Below, in pieces: positions 1-9,384 of a DNA stretch of 64,000 nucleotides (positions are counted from its first letter, which is position 1; each line of letters opens with the position of its first letter). The stretch lies in assembly GCF_004121075.1 (NCBI RefSeq), contig NZ_RHLN01000004.1:1-64000 (forward strand), written 5' to 3'. The translations under genes were made by a program, and so were the position numbers. The notes under the pieces were generated by a model. The model did no database searches. It saw only the letters and a program-made list of their open reading frames with translations, and was not told the DNA's origin. This DNA comes from Lutibacter sp. HS1-25 (GTDB lineage Bacteria; Bacteroidota; Bacteroidia; Flavobacteriales; Flavobacteriaceae).

Positions 1-1
1 T

Positions 2-547
2 CCTTGTTTTATGGCATTGCGCCCTGCAGATTCAGCAGAAACCAATGTAGCTTGGAAAATGGCAATGGAAAATGATAAAACACCAACAGGACTTATTTTA
101 TCTCGTCAAGGAATAAAAGACCTTCCAGCAGCAACTTCAAGATACAAAGAAGCATTAGCAGCAGAAAAGGGTGGTTATACTGTTATAGAAGCAGAAAATC
201 CAGCTGTAGTTTTAATCGCAAACGGATCAGAAGTAGCAACTTTAATTGAAGGAGCACAATTACTTCAAGAAAGAGCAAACATAAAAGCAAAAGTCGTATC
301 AGTTCCTTCAGAAGGAATTTTCAGATTGCAATCAAAAGCATACCAAGAAAGTATCATTCCATCAAACAAACCAGCATTTGGTTTAACAGCAGGTTTACCT
401 GTAAACTTAGAAGGCTTGGTTGGAAACAACGGAAAAGTATTTGGTTTAGATCATTTTGGATACTCAGCACCAGCCACCGTATTGGATGAGAAATTCGGAT
501 TTACAGGCGAAAACGTGTTTAACCAAGTTACAGAATTATTAAAATAA
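2..547 (+). CDS. tkt: Transketolase, C-terminal part (5' end outside window)
   Basis: This is the last ~181 residues of a transketolase; the reading frame is open to the left edge, so the first internal ATG at position 11 is not the start. The visible part has the family's RPADSAETNVAW stretch followed by the C-terminal domain (ALIANGSEV-like segment near the middle and a DHFGYSAPA motif near the end). Transketolase moves two-carbon units between pentose and hexose phosphates in the cytoplasm, using thiamine diphosphate. The transaldolase gene starts 12 bp downstream, and the arabinose genes follow directly, so it most likely works here in handling D-xylulose-5-phosphate made from L-arabinose. 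The active-site N-terminal half is not visible. Confidence 0.93.
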   Translation, partial: PCFMALRPADSAETNVAWKMAMENDKTPTGLILSRQGIKDLPAATSRYKEALAAEKGGYTVIEAENPAVVLIANGSEVATLIEGAQLLQERANIKAKVVSVPSEGIFRLQSKAYQESIIPSNKPAFGLTAGLPVNLEGLVGNNGKVFGLDHFGYSAPATVLDEKFGFTGENVFNQVTELLK

Positions 548-559
548 CAAAATAGGAAG

Positions 560-1216
560 ATGAAATTTTTTATAGATACAGCAAATTTAGAGCAAATTAA
601 AGAAGCACAAGCCTTAGGTGTTTTAGATGGCGTTACCACAAACCCATCATTAATGGCAAAAGAAGGAATTACAGGAGCCGAAAATATTTTACAACATTAC
701 TTAGATATCTGTAATGCTGTAGATGGAGATGTTTCAGCAGAAGTTATTGCAACAGATTTTGAAGGTATGGTTCAGCAAGGTGAAGAATTGGCCGCTTTAC
801 ATCCTCAAATTGTGGTAAAATTACCAATGATTGCAGACGGCGTAAAAGCGTGTAAATACTTTTCAGACAAAGGAATTAGAACCAATGTAACTTTGGTATT
901 TTCAGCCGGACAAGCATTGTTAGCTGCAAAAGCAGGAGCGACTTATGTTTCTCCATTCTTAGGACGTTTGGATGATATTTCAACAGATGGATTGCATTTA
1001 ATTTCAGAAATCAGACAGATTTACGACAACTACGGATTTGAAACGCAAATATTATCGGCTTCAGTTCGTAACACTATGCACGTAATTAATTGTGCAAAAA
1101 TTGGAAGTGATGTAATGACAGGACCATTAAGTTCAATTACAGGATTGTTAAAACACCCATTAACAGATAGTGGTTTAGCACAATTTTTAGCTGATTATAG
1201 TAAAGGAAACCAATAA
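560..1216 (+). CDS. tal: Transaldolase (small FSA/TalC-type family)
   Basis: A 218-residue cytoplasmic TIM-barrel aldolase of the small transaldolase / fructose-6-phosphate aldolase family. The N-terminus MKFFIDTAN, the TTNPSL motif (residues 26-31) and the Schiff-base lysine in VVKLPM (K87) are all present. Members that act as fructose-6-phosphate aldolase carry Gln at the position equivalent to E61 here (SAEV), while true transaldolases carry Glu; by that established distinction this is more likely a transaldolase. It lies 12 bp after the transketolase stop and 10 bp before araB. This fits a role in feeding pentose phosphates from arabinose into glycolysis. Confidence 0.93.
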   Translation: MKFFIDTANLEQIKEAQALGVLDGVTTNPSLMAKEGITGAENILQHYLDICNAVDGDVSAEVIATDFEGMVQQGEELAALHPQIVVKLPMIADGVKACKYFSDKGIRTNVTLVFSAGQALLAAKAGATYVSPFLGRLDDISTDGLHLISEIRQIYDNYGFETQILSASVRNTMHVINCAKIGSDVMTGPLSSITGLLKHPLTDSGLAQFLADYSKGNQ

Positions 1217-1226
1217 AAAGTCAACT

Positions 1227-2906
1227 ATGAGTACTAATAAATATACTATTGGATTAGATTTTGGATCGGACTCTGTGCGTGCATTACTTGTAAATGTTGG
1301 TACAGGTGAAGAGCTAGCAACTTCAGTCCATTATTATGCACGTTGGAAGCAGGGAAAATATTGTGAACCTTCAAAAAATAAATTTAGACAACATCCATTA
1401 GACTACATAGAAGGTGTTGAGAATACCATAAAATCAGTGTTATCACAAGTAGATGAAAGTGTTAAAAATAACATTGTTGGAATTGGTATAGACACAACAG
1501 GTTCAACACCAGTTGCAGTTGATAAGGCAGGAACTCCATTAGCATTATTACCGGGTTTTGAAGAAAACCCAAATGCCATGTTTGTTTTATGGAAAGACCA
1601 TACTGGAATTAAAGAAGCCGATGAAATAAATGATTTATGTAGTAAATGGGCTATTGATTATTCAAAATATGAAGGTGGTATTTATTCTTCGGAATGGTTT
1701 TGGTCAAAAATTTTACATGTTTCAAGGGCTGATAAACAAGTGCTGGATGCTGCTTATTCTTGGGTTGAGCACTGCGATTGGATTCCGTTTTTATTAACAG
1801 GAGGAACCAATGTTGAAGATATGAAACGTAGTCGTTGTGCTGCAGGTCATAAAGCATTATGGCATGAGTCTTTTGGTGGATTGCCTCCAAATGAATTTTT
1901 TGTAGCCTTAGATCCAATGCTAGATGGTTTAACAGATAGATTATTTTCAGAAACATATACTTCTGATATATCGGCAGGAACTCTAACTCAAGAATGGGCA
2001 AATCGCTTAGGTTTATCAACTTCTGTACAAGTTGCAGTTGGTGCTTTTGATTGCCATATGGGAGCAGTTGGAGTAAACATTGAGCCTTATTATTTAACCA
2101 AAGTTATGGGAACTTCAACCTGTGATATTTTGGTAGCTCCAAAGCAAGAAACCGAGCATTTAGTAAAAGGAATTTGTGGACAAGTAGATGGTTCAGTAGT
2201 GCCAGGAATGTTAGGGTTAGAAGCTGGGCAATCGGCTTTTGGAGATATTTATGCCTGGTATGAGCGTTTGTTGTCTTGGCCAATAAAAGAAATTATAGGG
2301 CAAAGCGATTTGTTAGATGAGGCAACAAAAGCAAAATTAATTGATGAAGCCATTGGAAATATACTACCAAAGTTAAATGAAGCAGCCGCAAAAGAACCAA
2401 TTGGAGCTTCAGGAGAATTAGCGTTGGATTGGATGAATGGAAGAAGAACTCCTGATGCCAATCAAAACTTGAAAGGAGTTATTTCAGGAATCAATTTAGG
2501 GAGTACAGCACCAAAAGTTTTTAGAGCATTGGTTGAAGCTTCTTGTTTTGGAGCAAAAACAATTGCTGATAGATTTATAAGTGAAGGCATTCCAATTAAA
2601 GGAGTTATAGCCATTGGAGGGATCGCTCAAAAATCACCATTTATTATGCAAATGATGTCCGACGTATTAAATATGCCTATTAAAGTGGTAAAATCAGAAC
2701 AAGCGTGTGCCTTAGGAGCAGCCATTTTTGGTGCTGTAGCAGCAACTATTTATGAAAATACTGAGGCAGCTATGGATGCTATGGGAAGTCCTTTTGAAAA
2801 GGTTTATGAGCCAAAACCAGAGAACGTTTCAGCTTACCAAGAAGTATATAAACGTTACATCAGTTTAGGTGTTACTATTGAAAAACATATTATGAAAAAC
2901 TTATAA
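1227..2906 (+). CDS. araB: L-ribulokinase
   Basis: A 559-residue FGGY-family carbohydrate kinase of about the size of classical AraB proteins. The N-terminal nucleotide-binding start is GLDFGSDSVRA (residues 9-19), followed by GIDTTGSTP (residues ~86-94) and a second actin-like domain with GVIAIGGIAQKSP near residues 458-470. It phosphorylates L-ribulose to L-ribulose-5-phosphate with ATP in the cytoplasm. It is 1 bp from araD, and araA lies two genes further on, so the pathway is complete and very likely cotranscribed. Genes of this family are often annotated only as FGGY kinases, but the araD/araA neighbours make ribulokinase secure. Confidence 0.96.
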   Translation: MSTNKYTIGLDFGSDSVRALLVNVGTGEELATSVHYYARWKQGKYCEPSKNKFRQHPLDYIEGVENTIKSVLSQVDESVKNNIVGIGIDTTGSTPVAVDKAGTPLALLPGFEENPNAMFVLWKDHTGIKEADEINDLCSKWAIDYSKYEGGIYSSEWFWSKILHVSRADKQVLDAAYSWVEHCDWIPFLLTGGTNVEDMKRSRCAAGHKALWHESFGGLPPNEFFVALDPMLDGLTDRLFSETYTSDISAGTLTQEWANRLGLSTSVQVAVGAFDCHMGAVGVNIEPYYLTKVMGTSTCDILVAPKQETEHLVKGICGQVDGSVVPGMLGLEAGQSAFGDIYAWYERLLSWPIKEIIGQSDLLDEATKAKLIDEAIGNILPKLNEAAAKEPIGASGELALDWMNGRRTPDANQNLKGVISGINLGSTAPKVFRALVEASCFGAKTIADRFISEGIPIKGVIAIGGIAQKSPFIMQMMSDVLNMPIKVVKSEQACALGAAIFGAVAATIYENTEAAMDAMGSPFEKVYEPKPENVSAYQEVYKRYISLGVTIEKHIMKNL

Positions 2907-2907
2907 G

Positions 2908-3609
2908 ATGAGTAAATATAAAGCATTAAAACAGGAATGTTATGAAGCCAATATGGAGTTAAATGCACTAGGATTGGTGATTTATACTTTTGGAAACGTA
3001 AGTGCAGTAGATAGAGAAAATGGTGTTTTCGCTATAAAACCAAGTGGTGTAGCTTATGAAGAATTAAAGCCTGAAGATATTGTTATTGTAGATTTTGATA
3101 ACAATATTATTGAAGGGACTATGAGACCATCTTCCGACACAAAAACACACGCTTATTTGTATAAAAACTGGGATGATATTGGTGGAATTGCACATACACA
3201 CGCTATGTATTCTGTGTCTTGGGCGCAGTCTCAATTGGATATTCCAATTTTCGGAACCACACATGCCGATCATTTAACGGCTGATATTCCTTGTGCGCCG
3301 CCAATGAGCGATGAACTCATAAAAGGAAATTATGAGCACAATACGGGTATTCAAATATTAGACTGTTTTAAAGATAAAAATATTTCGCACAAAGAGGTTG
3401 AAATGATTTTAATAGGAAATCACGGGCCTTTTACTTGGGGTAAAGATGCTGCAAAAGCTGTTTATAACAGCAAAGTTTTAGAAACTGTCGCTCAAATGGC
3501 GTATTTAACACTGCAAATCAATCCAAATGCACCGCGATTGAAAGACTCATTGATAAAAAAACACTATGAACGTAAGCATGGTAAGGATTCTTACTATGGT
3601 CAAAACTAA
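2908..3609 (+). CDS. araD: L-ribulose-5-phosphate 4-epimerase
   Basis: A 233-residue class II aldolase/adducin-family protein, nearly the length of the E. coli enzyme (231). The zinc site is intact: H96 and H98 in AHTHAM and H172 in GNHGPFTW, with D77 in the PSSDTKTH motif where the E. coli enzyme has D76. It converts L-ribulose-5-phosphate to D-xylulose-5-phosphate, the entry compound for the pentose phosphate pathway. The gene starts one base after the araB stop, so translation of the two is probably coupled. The related sugar fuculose-phosphate aldolase is excluded by the motif match and by the neighbours. Confidence 0.96.
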   Translation: MSKYKALKQECYEANMELNALGLVIYTFGNVSAVDRENGVFAIKPSGVAYEELKPEDIVIVDFDNNIIEGTMRPSSDTKTHAYLYKNWDDIGGIAHTHAMYSVSWAQSQLDIPIFGTTHADHLTADIPCAPPMSDELIKGNYEHNTGIQILDCFKDKNISHKEVEMILIGNHGPFTWGKDAAKAVYNSKVLETVAQMAYLTLQINPNAPRLKDSLIKKHYERKHGKDSYYGQN

Positions 3610-3633
3610 TAATAAATAATAAACAATAATTTT

Positions 3634-5256
3634 ATGAAGAGTTTAGATTATATTGATTGGATTGTAATTGGTATTTACTTTCTGGTTTTAGGAGGTGTTG
3701 CCTTGTGGGTTATTCTTCAAAAAACAAAAAACACGGAAGACTATTTTTTAGCAGGTAGAAATATTGGGTGGTTTGTTGTTGGAGCATCTATTTTTGCGTC
3801 AAACATTGGGTCGGAGCACGTAGTTGGTTTAGCAGGAGCAGGAGCAGATAATAAAATGCCTTTGCTTATTTATGAAGTTCAAGCTTGGATAGTACTAATG
3901 CTCGGTTGGATTTTTCTACCCTTTTATGCTCGAAGTGGTGTTTTTACAATGCCCGAATTTTTAGAAAAACGTTTTGATTCAAAGTCTAGATGGTTTTTAT
4001 CTGTGTTTTCTTTAGCAGCATATGTATTAACAAAAATTTCAGTAACTATTTATGCAGGTGGTATTGTTGTTGCCGCATTATTAGGAATTGATTTTTGGAC
4101 AGGTGCTTTAGCAACGGTAATTTTAACAGGAGTTTATACCATTTTTGGTGGGATGAAAGCAGTGGTTTATACTGAAACGTTACAGTCTGTTATATTAATT
4201 ATTGGAGCAGGAACTTTAACCTATTTAGGGTTGGATGCTGTAGGTGGCTGGAATGGTTTAACAGAAACTGTTGGTCCAGATTATTTTAATATGTGGCGAC
4301 CAGCAACTGATCCAGATTTTCCTTGGCCAAGTTTATTTATAACCAGTTCAATTGTTGGTATTTGGTATTGGTGTACAGATCAGTATATTGTTCAACGTAC
4401 GTTAACTGCTAAAAATGTAAAAGAAGGTAGAAGAGGTGCTATTTTTGGTGGTTTACTAAAGCTAATGCCGGTTTTCTTATTCTTAATTCCAGGTGTAGTG
4501 GCTTTAGCTTTAAAAATGAAAGGCGAACTTCACTGGGATACTCCAGATCAAGCGTTTCCAGTATTAATGACCAACTTATTACCTTCAGGATTAAGAGGTT
4601 TAGTAGCTGCAGGTTTATTGGCTGCATTAATGAGTTCTTTAGCTTCGGTATTTAATTCTTGTTCAACATTGTTTACAGTTGATATTTATAAGAAATTGAA
4701 ACCTGATGCTCCAGAAAAAAAACTATTAAGAGTAGGAAGAATTGCAACAATAATTGTAGTGATTGCTGGTATTTTATGGATTCCTATTATGCAAAATATT
4801 TCAGGAGTTTTATATGAATATTTGCAAAGTGTACAAGCATATATTGCCCCTCCAATTACTGCGGTTTTCTTGTTAGGAATCTTCTTTAAAAGAATCAATT
4901 CAAAAGGAGCTATTTCAACATTGGTATTTGGTTTAGTCGTTGCAACTATTCGAATTATATTAGAATTATCGAAAGATAGTTTGGTTCCAGGAACATTTAT
5001 TCACACATTTGGTAGTATTAACTTCCTAACATTCGGAGTATACTTTTTCTTAATGTGCTGTTGTGTGGCTGTATTGGTTAGTTTATTAACTGAAAAACCT
5101 TCAGAAGAACAATTGGCAGGATTAACATTTGGAACCATTACAGAAGAACAAAAAGCAGCAAATAAAAATAGTTACGACTGGAAAGATATTGCAGCTTCAG
5201 TATTGGTAGTAGTATTAGTAATAATAATCATGGTTTCATTTACGGGTGAAGCTTAA
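3634..5256 (+). CDS. Sodium:sugar symporter, SSS family (probable L-arabinose importer)
   Basis: A 540-residue polytopic inner-membrane protein with about 13-14 hydrophobic segments and SGLT-like motifs: TEDYFLAGRNIGW (residues ~33-45), SNIGSEHVVGLAG (~56-68) and GLRGLVAAGLLAALMSS near residue 320. SSS family members import sugars with sodium. Its position between araD and araA implies import of L-arabinose or short arabinosides from the periplasm, which is an inference from context. The C-terminal part has a charged insert (residues ~487-513) before the last membrane helix, as is common in flavobacterial SSS transporters. Confidence 0.92.
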   Translation: MKSLDYIDWIVIGIYFLVLGGVALWVILQKTKNTEDYFLAGRNIGWFVVGASIFASNIGSEHVVGLAGAGADNKMPLLIYEVQAWIVLMLGWIFLPFYARSGVFTMPEFLEKRFDSKSRWFLSVFSLAAYVLTKISVTIYAGGIVVAALLGIDFWTGALATVILTGVYTIFGGMKAVVYTETLQSVILIIGAGTLTYLGLDAVGGWNGLTETVGPDYFNMWRPATDPDFPWPSLFITSSIVGIWYWCTDQYIVQRTLTAKNVKEGRRGAIFGGLLKLMPVFLFLIPGVVALALKMKGELHWDTPDQAFPVLMTNLLPSGLRGLVAAGLLAALMSSLASVFNSCSTLFTVDIYKKLKPDAPEKKLLRVGRIATIIVVIAGILWIPIMQNISGVLYEYLQSVQAYIAPPITAVFLLGIFFKRINSKGAISTLVFGLVVATIRIILELSKDSLVPGTFIHTFGSINFLTFGVYFFLMCCCVAVLVSLLTEKPSEEQLAGLTFGTITEEQKAANKNSYDWKDIAASVLVVVLVIIIMVSFTGEA

Positions 5257-5268
5257 AACAAATATAAA

Positions 5269-6774
5269 ATGATAGATTTAAAAAAATATGAAGTTTGGTT
5301 TGTAACTGGAAGTCAACATTTATACGGTCCAGAAACCTTAAGACAAGTTGCTGAACATTCTCAGCAAATAGCTAAAGAATACAATAATAATGCAGCAATA
5401 TCTGTGAGTGTTGTATTTAAACCAGTAGTGAAAACTGCTGATGAAATTCACCAAGTTTGTAAGGAAGCAAATAACAATGATGCTTGTATTGGTTTAATTA
5501 CTTGGATGCATACTTTTTCTCCAGCAAAAATGTGGATTGCAGGTTTACAGGCTTTGGCTAAACCATTTTTACACTTGCATACGCAGTTTAATAGAGATAT
5601 TCCTTGGGGAACTATTGATATGGATTTTATGAACTTAAATCAGTCGGCTCATGGTGGACGTGAATTTGGGTTTATTGCTTCAAGAATGCGTATAAATCGT
5701 AAAGTTGTGGTTGGTCATTGGGAAAATACCGATGTAATAAAACAAGTTGACAGTTGGTGCAGAGTAGCTGTTGCAGTAGCAGATTCTAAAAAAATGAAAG
5801 TTGCGCGTTTAGGTGATAATATGCGTCAAGTTGCTGTGACTGAAGGGAATAAAGTTTCTGCGCAAATCAAATTTGGATATGAAGTAAATGGATTTGGATT
5901 GGGTGATTTAACTAAATTCATAGACCAAGTTACAGATAAAGAAGTAGATGCTTTAATTAAGGAATATGCAGATACTTATACCTTAGCAAAAGACATTGTT
6001 GTTGGTGCTGAAAAGCACTTTTCGTTAAGAGATTCAGCTCAAATTGAAATAGGGCTAAGAGCATTTTTAACCGATGGTGGTTTTACGGCCTTTACCAATA
6101 CATTTGAGAATTTACATGGAATGAAACAATTGCCAGGTATTGCAACTCAAAGATTAATGGATAGTGGCTTTGGTTATGGTGGTGAAGGTGATTGGAAAAC
6201 TGCAGCTTTAGTTCGTACAATGAAAGTTATGGGTGCTGGACTAGAAGGTGGGAATAGTTTTATGGAAGATTATACCTATCATTTTGATCCAAAAAACACG
6301 GCTGTATTAGGGTCGCATATGCTTGAGGTTTGCCCATCAATAGCTAAAGGTGAAGTAAAAGTTGAGGTACATCCATTAGGAATTGGAGGAAAAGAAGATC
6401 CTGCACGCTTGGTATTTAACGCAGGTGCCGGTAGCGCTTTAAATGCTTCAGTAGTTGATATGGGTAATCGTTTTAGGTTGTTGGTAAACAAAGTTGAGGC
6501 ATTAGAAATTGAAAACGACATGCCTAAACTTCCTGTTGCTCGTGTACTTTGGGATGCAAAACCAGATTTGAAAACAGCAGCATCAGCTTGGATTTTAGCG
6601 GGTGGTGCACACCATACAGGTTATAGCCAAAATATATCAGCTGAGCAAATGCAAGATTTTGCTGAAATGATGGATATTGAATATTTATTGATTGATGAAA
6701 AAACTGATTTATATCGTTTCAAACAAGAATTACTTTGGAATGATGCAGCTTATGCAATAAATAAAGGGTTTTAA
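5269..6774 (+). CDS. araA: L-arabinose isomerase
   Basis: A 501-residue protein, the same length as the classical AraA family (E. coli 500). The manganese-binding and catalytic residues sit at the expected positions: E306 in [10 protein letters not shown]333 in FMEDYTYH, H350 in LGSHMLEV and H449 in GGAHHTGYS. It converts L-arabinose to L-ribulose in the cytoplasm. It is 12 bp after the symporter gene and is the last gene of the catabolic block: a long stem followed by T residues lies directly downstream (6795-6856). A full araB-araD-transporter-araA set next to the glycosidases is the strongest clue to the substrate of the locus. Confidence 0.97.
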   Translation: MIDLKKYEVWFVTGSQHLYGPETLRQVAEHSQQIAKEYNNNAAISVSVVFKPVVKTADEIHQVCKEANNNDACIGLITWMHTFSPAKMWIAGLQALAKPFLHLHTQFNRDIPWGTIDMDFMNLNQSAHGGREFGFIASRMRINRKVVVGHWENTDVIKQVDSWCRVAVAVADSKKMKVARLGDNMRQVAVTEGNKVSAQIKFGYEVNGFGLGDLTKFIDQVTDKEVDALIKEYADTYTLAKDIVVGAEKHFSLRDSAQIEIGLRAFLTDGGFTAFTNTFENLHGMKQLPGIATQRLMDSGFGYGGEGDWKTAALVRTMKVMGAGLEGGNSFMEDYTYHFDPKNTAVLGSHMLEVCPSIAKGEVKVEVHPLGIGGKEDPARLVFNAGAGSALNASVVDMGNRFRLLVNKVEALEIENDMPKLPVARVLWDAKPDLKTAASAWILAGGAHHTGYSQNISAEQMQDFAEMMDIEYLLIDEKTDLYRFKQELLWNDAAYAINKGF

Positions 6775-6794
6775 ATATCAAGTGTAGTTTGTTA

Positions 6795-6863
6795 AATAAC
6801 TATTCGATTAAAATGAAATGCGTAGTTGTGTCTTAAGTTTTAATTGGATAGTTATTGTTTTTT
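6795..6863 (+). terminator. Hairpin with T-run between araA and the enzyme block
   Basis: Bases 6795-6813 pair with 6838-6856 in a continuous 19-bp RNA stem that includes two G-U pairs and has a 24-nt loop. Seven T residues follow at 6858-6864. This looks like an intrinsic terminator or attenuator that separates the arabinose catabolic genes from the GH27 gene, which starts 25 bp further on. The unusually long loop also allows a reading as a DNA inverted-repeat operator. Which of these applies cannot be settled from sequence. Confidence 0.6.
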
Positions 6864-6888
6864 TATAAAGTATATAAAATAAGTAATT

Positions 6889-8349
6889 ATGAAACAGTTT
6901 TGTAAAATTGTAATTGTCGTTTTTTTAATTGGCTTAGTTTCTTGTAAAAAAGAAGCGAATAAAGTTGTTAATGTTGAAGATATATCAAACTTCAAATCGT
7001 GGGCAACAACGCCACCTATGGGCTGGAATAGTTATGATGCTTATCACGGCGCAGTTACCGAAAAACAATTTTTACAAGCTGTAGATACTTTAGAAAAAAA
7101 ATTATTGCCAGTTGGCTATGATTTGGCTACAATCGATTTTTGTTGGTTCAATCCTGGGCCAGAAGGTTGGAATCCTGACAATTGGACAACCTTTCCTGTA
7201 AAGCAATCTAAAGATTCTGAAGGCAATTTAACACCAACACTTACAATGGATGAATTTGGACGATTGTTACCTTCAGAAAACAGATTTCCTTCTGCTGCCA
7301 ATGGAGTTGGATTTAAAGCTATTGGAGATTATGTTCATAGTAAAAAAATGAAATTCGGAATTCATATTATGCGTGGTATTGCGCGCCAAGCAGTCATTCA
7401 AAATACACCTATTAAAAACACAAAATATTTTGCTAAAGACATTGCAAAATTACAAGATACTTGCAAGTGGAATAATAATATGTATGGCGTTGACCCATTT
7501 AAACCCGGAGCTCAAGAATATTACAATTCTTTATTTGAATTGTATGCTGAATGGGGAGTAGATTTTGTTAAGGTTGATGATATTTCGGCACCAACGTACC
7601 ATTCAAAAGAAATTGAATTGATTCGCAAAGCTATTGATAACTCGGGTCGCCCAATGGTGTTGAGTTTATCTTGTGGTGAAACTTTTGTTAGTTATTCAAA
7701 TCATCTTGAGGCTAATGCTAATATGTATCGTATTTCCATAGATTTTTGGGATAAATGGGAAAAAGTAGCACATATGTTCGATTTGGCCTATGCTTGGCAA
7801 CCTTTAATTAATAGAGGTACTTATCCAGATTTAGATATGATTCCTATCGGAAATTTATGTTTAACCGATTATCCTTTACAAGAAGAAAGTGGTGATAAAA
7901 CACAACATTTTTCAAGATTAAATAAAGAAGAACAAAAAACATTGATAACACTTTGGTGTTTTGCTAAATCACCTTTGATTTGGGGTGGTGATCCACTTTC
8001 AAGCAATTCAGAAGATTTTGAAATGATTTCTAATAAAAATTTAATCCATATCAACCAGACAAGTACAGGGAATAGACAAGCTGCCAATTTTGTATACGAA
8101 GGAATGGGGAGAGAAGATAGAATTTGGTTGGCAGAGTCTAAAGATGGAAACGAGAAGTATATAGCTTTTTTTAATTTAGGTGAACAGCCCAGAGATTTAC
8201 AATTTTACTTTCATTGGGAATATTGGGATGGAACTTATGAAATTGTTGATTTGTGGTCAAAAGAGAATATGGGTGTTTTTTCTGAAGAATTCACAGCTAC
8301 GCAAATTCCTGCACACGGAGTAAAAACATTTAAAATGATTAAAAAGTAA
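6889..8349 (+). CDS. GH27-like glycosidase lipoprotein (alpha-galactosidase or beta-L-arabinopyranosidase)
   Basis: A 486-residue lipoprotein (lipobox LVSC, Cys19) of the alpha-galactosidase-like GH27 type. The fingerprint TPPMGWNSYDAY is at residues 41-52. The expected nucleophile is D230 in FVKVDD, and D285 in RISIDFWDKW is the likely acid/base. A C-terminal beta-sandwich follows. GH27 contains retaining alpha-galactosidases and beta-L-arabinopyranosidases; next to an L-arabinose pathway the second activity is attractive but unproven. Basic residues follow the lipid Cys (CKKEANK), so it probably stays in the periplasm. It opens the long enzyme block, 10 bp before the first beta-helix gene. 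Confidence 0.85.
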   Translation: MKQFCKIVIVVFLIGLVSCKKEANKVVNVEDISNFKSWATTPPMGWNSYDAYHGAVTEKQFLQAVDTLEKKLLPVGYDLATIDFCWFNPGPEGWNPDNWTTFPVKQSKDSEGNLTPTLTMDEFGRLLPSENRFPSAANGVGFKAIGDYVHSKKMKFGIHIMRGIARQAVIQNTPIKNTKYFAKDIAKLQDTCKWNNNMYGVDPFKPGAQEYYNSLFELYAEWGVDFVKVDDISAPTYHSKEIELIRKAIDNSGRPMVLSLSCGETFVSYSNHLEANANMYRISIDFWDKWEKVAHMFDLAYAWQPLINRGTYPDLDMIPIGNLCLTDYPLQEESGDKTQHFSRLNKEEQKTLITLWCFAKSPLIWGGDPLSSNSEDFEMISNKNLIHINQTSTGNRQAANFVYEGMGREDRIWLAESKDGNEKYIAFFNLGEQPRDLQFYFHWEYWDGTYEIVDLWSKENMGVFSEEFTATQIPAHGVKTFKMIKK

Positions 8350-8358
8350 TTAGATATT

Positions 8359-9375
8359 ATGAAAAAAATAAGTTGTATTGTTTTATTCCTTTTAGGAATT
8401 TCATACGGTTGGTCGCAAACAGTTGCTGAACTGAAATCGAGTTATTCGGGTAAATTAAAATGGAACAATAAAACAAAGACTGTTCGTTTTGAATCTACTG
8501 GAACCATTTTTTTTAAAAATAAAACAGGTATTGGTCAAGATTTAGCTAACGATCAAAAAAATCATTTTTGGGTGGTGCCAAAAGATGTTAAAAAAATTAT
8601 AATTGGTAAAAATGTAACAGTTACAGGAGCTTTTCATACAAGTTCAGATATTTTTATAGCAGGTGAAGATAGAAAAACATCAGTGGTGTTTGGTACAGAT
8701 TTACAAACGTGGACAGATAAAAACAATCCAGGAAAACAAGATTTAAAAGAGTGGTATTATTCGCAATTTGACAATAGCAGCGGTGTATTAACCATTCAAA
8801 ATTTAACAATTCTAAATCCGTTTTCTTATTTTGTAAGAGGTTTTGGTCCAGTTGTTCACGTAAAAAGTGTCGATTTTATTGACAATCGTGGAGGTCACCA
8901 CAATCATAGTGATGGTTTTTGTGGAGGAAACGGTTCAACTGTTGACGATTGCTATTTTGAAAGTGGAGACGATGTTTTTAAAGCTTATTTTAACTATACG
9001 GTTACCAACTGCACTATAAATATGGTTGATAATTCCGTCCCTATTCAATTGGGTTGGGGAAATTATTCCAACGGAGCTGTGTGTACATTTAAAAATTTAA
9101 AAGTAATTGGGAATTCAGGAAGGTGGAGTTCAGACAATGCAGTTATTTCAGGAAGAACGGGTAAATATGACGTAACTATCAATATTGATGGACTAGAAAT
9201 TGAAAACCCCAATGCGGTGATGGTTAGTTTGTGGGAAGATACCATGACATTAAATGGAAACATTACCAATGCAAAAATAAACGTTAAAAAATATACAGAT
9301 AGACGTAATTCTGGCACAAATAATTTAACTATTTGTAATTCATTAGAACATACAAATCATTACGATTGTAAATAA
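8359..9375 (+). CDS. Secreted right-handed beta-helix protein, clan GH-N-like (paralogue 1)
   Basis: A 338-residue protein with a Sec signal peptide (cleavage near GWSQ, residue 20). Repeating short beta-strands with Asn ladders indicate a parallel beta-helix. An HNHSDG motif (D185) and an ESGDDVFKAY motif (D204, D205, K208) resemble the catalytic Asp arrangement of clan GH-N (GH28 polygalacturonases, GH49 dextranases). It is much shorter than typical GH49 and has no other recognisable domain. Two paralogues lie at 16536 and 17557; this one is the most divergent, with extra insertions around residues 55-68 and 118-135. A polysaccharide hydrolase or lyase on the sulfated substrate is likely; the exact family is not recognised. 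Confidence 0.72.
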   Translation: MKKISCIVLFLLGISYGWSQTVAELKSSYSGKLKWNNKTKTVRFESTGTIFFKNKTGIGQDLANDQKNHFWVVPKDVKKIIIGKNVTVTGAFHTSSDIFIAGEDRKTSVVFGTDLQTWTDKNNPGKQDLKEWYYSQFDNSSGVLTIQNLTILNPFSYFVRGFGPVVHVKSVDFIDNRGGHHNHSDGFCGGNGSTVDDCYFESGDDVFKAYFNYTVTNCTINMVDNSVPIQLGWGNYSNGAVCTFKNLKVIGNSGRWSSDNAVISGRTGKYDVTINIDGLEIENPNAVMVSLWEDTMTLNGNITNAKINVKKYTDRRNSGTNNLTICNSLEHTNHYDCK

Positions 9376-9384
9376 TATAGTATT

